From the NCBI RefSeq assembly GCF_901933205.1, contig NC_044600.1, positions 1,922,001 to 1,986,000 on the forward strand: a DNA stretch of 64,000 bases, in the 5' to 3' direction. The stretch comes from Camarhynchus parvulus. Its lineage: Eukaryota; Chordata; Aves; Passeriformes; Thraupidae. Below the pieces are notes generated by a model. That model saw nothing but the letters and a program-made list of their open reading frames with translations. It did not search any database and was not told the DNA's origin. This document shows, piece by piece, positions 61,309 to 64,000 of this stretch. Made by a program: the position numbers and the translations under genes. How positions within the stretch are numbered: position 1 is the first letter of the stretch; every line of letters starts with the position of its first letter.

Positions 61309-61742
61309 TTAAGCTTGGTTTTAAAACAGTTTTAGCACTTTTCACACATGATCCTGTTTCTTTGTTGTATTCCCAACTCCACTGTTTGCAGAGAATTCAA
61401 AAGGCTGCAAACAGAAATTGAGCACAGAAATAATGTCAAAGAAAAGGGATTGAGTACGTGTCCCACGTGCTTCTTGCAAAAACTTACTGAGAAATTACTG
61501 TGGAATTCTGGTAATAATTTGGAAGTTCACCCTTCTATGCTGTTCGTTATCTCTAAATTAATTTAGTGTGGCTAAAATGATTTGGAAGTGGTGCATGGAA
61601 TGGCTTGGTTGCTTGCTGACTGAAAATGTGCTTGGGCAGCCCAGGGTGATGCTGCTGCTGCCTCAGCACAGGGAGGAGCCCTGGGTGCTGCCACATCTGT
61701 GCCCAGATGTGAAACAGGAGCAGAGGGAACTCCCTGGCAGCT

Positions 61743-61837
61743 CATCCCATCCCATCCCATCCCATCCCATCCCATCCCATCCCATCCCATCCCATCCCAT
61801 CCCATCCCATCCCATCCCATCCCATCCCATCCCATCC
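61743..61837. repeat. (CATCC)19 pentanucleotide microsatellite
   Basis: Nineteen uninterrupted CATCC units (95 bp). The reverse strand is TGGGA-rich, giving the MGWDG peptides in two minus frames. The absence of any interruption indicates an actively mutating array. Confidence 0.98.
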
Positions 61838-64000
61838 TCTGCTCCCATCCCAGCCAACTCCAGGCAGCATGGCAGTGATTATTGATTATCTTGGCTGCAT
61901 GAATCCCTGTGGTTGGGCTGAATTTAGGGCAGGACAGGGAGCTGAGGGTGTGGAGGGATTGTCAGAGGATGGGGCTGGTTGCAGAGCAGTGGCCAGGGCG
62001 GCTGTGTCCCTGTGGCTTCTGGGATCGTGGTAATTTCAGTAATTTCACAGCTCCTCTTTTCCACTTGGTGCATTAAAGTTTTCCCAGCTGATGATACAAG
62101 AACTCGAGCAAGGGGGCTGTCAAAAATTCTGATTTCCAGCTCCAACTGTGAGCAAAGTAAGAGAGCAGATCCCCTTTTGTCCTGACTGAGCTGGTGCTGT
62201 GGCAGCTCTCTGCCAGGTGCTGGAGGTGATCCTGCTGCTTTCATGTGATTAAGGGCATCATCCTGCTCCTGCTTCACTGTCAGCTCTGCAAACCCCATCC
62301 ACTCAGCACGCAGCCCCAAAGTCTGAGAGGTCAGGAGGTGCTCCTAGATGAAAAAGGTCATTATTTGATAATGCCACTTGGTAGCTGACATGCCAAGTTT
62401 GTGTTTATAGCCCTGCTTTCTTTAGAAAGTGTTCTTGTCCTACAGGTCTGGCTGAAGACAGTGAAAGCTTCTGCTCTGAGGATTCCATATATTAACAGAT
62501 TAAATTGTTCAACTCATTAATTTTATTGTGAGACTGGTGAATCATTTTTCCAGCAGCTCAGAATAAGATTTAATTCTTATACATTTAACAATTGGTTCTG
62601 GAGAACATTTTTCATCCTGTCCCCAGGAAAAATATTTCTGTATTACCCTAAATGCAACAAGAATGTAAGCACCAAAATAAGAGAAAGGAGCTAGAGTATA
62701 TTTTTTATCTTGGGACCTAATGCTCCTGGAATTCCCAAATAAATATGTGTGGGACTATAAAGTTTCATCTCTTCCTGAGCCTCGAGCGTGCTCAGGTTTG
62801 CAGTTCAGTGCTTCCATAGTTATTACATTTGCTTTTGAGTTCATCTGAGAGGAAACTCTGCTGCTGCAGAGCCTGATGGAGCAGTGACTTGGCCCAGCTG
62901 CCCAGGGGAGCTCTGAGAAGTTGCAAAAGGAGAATGGGGAGGAGGGATCCTGCAGTGGAAATGGATCTCTGAAATGGGAATGGGATTCCTCTTAGCTTGG
63001 GCAGCTGTTTGATGTGCAGGTCCAAAACCTTTGACAGGAAATGTTATTCTAACAAATGCTTTCTTTACACTTTTAATTTTTTTTAATGGTTCACTATGTT
63101 GGGTTTTCTTGTCATTTAAGATATTAAAGGAGGTAATTTAGCCATAATTTGCTTCATTGAAGGAAGAATCCTGTTTTAACTTGTCATACAGTAAAGAGTA
63201 AATAAGTATTTAATTTTCAAGCTGCTTATTTTCCTCTGGTTTATCTCATTTGAAGATGAAGATTTATTGGCTTCTCTTCCATAGCTGGATAGGAAGAACA
63301 TGATGAACAAGAGCCATTGGACAGAAAAATAGGTTCTCACTTGACCACCTGTATTTTGAGTTATTTGAGATATAAATTTAAATAGTTGATATTTATTTAT
63401 GAGAACTTGAACTCTACTCCAGCTGCCTTTTTTAGGTACTGATATTCTGTGTTTGTATTGGTTGTCACTGGTGCATGGACAATCAAGAACTTCATCAATT
63501 GAGAAGGCAAATTCTATAAATCAAATATTTATATGCATGTACATGTATTATAAGGTCATTTAGAATTAAGAAATTAGCAAATAATTTGGAGTGATTTTTT
63601 TATTCATATTGTACCAGGATAGAGAAAATAAGGGTGTAAGATTCACTTCAAAATTTTTCAGTAATTTTTAAAAACTGTCATGACAAATTTCAAGGAAAGA
63701 ATCCAGATGTTTAAGTGCATATTTAAATTAAATTGTTAAATATATCAACCTAGACATGTGTATAAAAGCTATAATTATGACTTGCTGGTAAGAAAGTTAC
63801 CTTCCTTCCTTTAATATGAAATAATGACAAATTTCAACAGCAAGCAAATTTATAATAGTAAGAATTCAATTAAGCTAGTTCTTAGCTTAATCTTTCCCTT
63901 AATCAATGCTTTTGGGTTAGTAATTGCCAATTGGAAAATTGGAAAATTAATTAAAAAACCTTGTCTGATATTGAAATGGCCATGATATATGGGAAAAAAG
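61838..64000. other. Unique DNA, AT-rich toward the end, no gene seen
   Basis: No gene, RNA or transposon recognised. The 131-aa minus frame at 61924-62319 lies in GC-richer sequence with no domain. The last kilobase is strongly AT-rich with no repeat landmark. Confidence 0.55.

Larger units (their letters stand above)
59982..61742. other. AT-rich unique DNA, no gene seen
   Basis: No gene, RNA or transposon recognised. An A15 run lies at 60740-60754 and a TA-rich tract at 61262-61308. All frames present are short and without a domain. Confidence 0.55.

Noticed and set aside
61572..61857. MGWDG-repeat minus-strand frames
   Set aside because: These are direct translations of the CATCC pentamer array.

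Overview
The window looks like single-copy nuclear DNA from a bird, most likely a passerine (songbird). Four lines of evidence support this. (1) Four 5'-truncated CR1 retroposons are present, and the best-preserved ends in the family's 8-bp ATTCTGTG-type 3' repeats. (2) A SINE joins a degenerate tRNA-Ile-like head to a CR1-like tail, a type known from songbirds (TguSINE1-like). (3) There are four solo LTRs from one avian retrovirus lineage; one pair is nested in opposite orientation, and the inner copy has a clean 6-bp target duplication. (4) Interspersed-repeat density is low in an AT-rich background with no CpG island. I see no prokaryotic gene organisation, no CRISPR array, no operon and no rRNA or intact tRNA.

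I found no protein-coding gene I can defend. Every long open frame is either a by-product of a repeat or an unsupported chance frame. The 247-270 aa minus-strand frames lie on a 40-bp minisatellite. A 355-aa minus-strand frame runs antisense through a CR1 and a GGAT microsatellite. Proline/histidine- and MGWD-type peptides come from microsatellites. The window is best read as intergenic DNA or the interior of a very large intron. A few short stretches have good acceptor, branch-site and donor signals and could be isolated exons of a long gene or lncRNA. They are listed at low confidence.

Layout: 1-8.3 kb is AT-rich unique DNA with one CR1 fragment (2.6 kb), a 23-bp tandem repeat (3.0 kb), a TA repeat (6.3 kb) and a T/G-rich tract (7.5 kb). 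8.3-9.2 kb is a CR1 followed by a solo LTR. 9.2-19.3 kb is unique DNA with a perfect 12-bp hairpin at 18.2 kb. 19.37-20.05 kb is a 17-unit GC-rich minisatellite. 21.54-22.01 kb is a second solo LTR with an expanded TA-rich segment. 22-33.6 kb is unique DNA with an AT palindromic tract (25.0 kb) and a 3 x 49-bp tandem repeat (30.7 kb). 33.64-34.44 kb is a GGAT microsatellite plus a plus-strand CR1. 34.4-58.7 kb is mostly unique, with a CR1 at 39.3 kb and long AT tracts at 42.9 and 55.8 kb. 58.69-59.48 kb is the nested LTR pair and 59.85-59.98 kb the tRNA/CR1 SINE. 61.74-61.84 kb is a perfect 19-copy CATCC array, followed by unique DNA to the end.

No genes work together here. What the window records is a history of retroposon insertion, solo-LTR formation and tandem-repeat expansion. 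Several homeodomain-core-rich AT blocks may be conserved regulatory elements, but that is inference from composition only.
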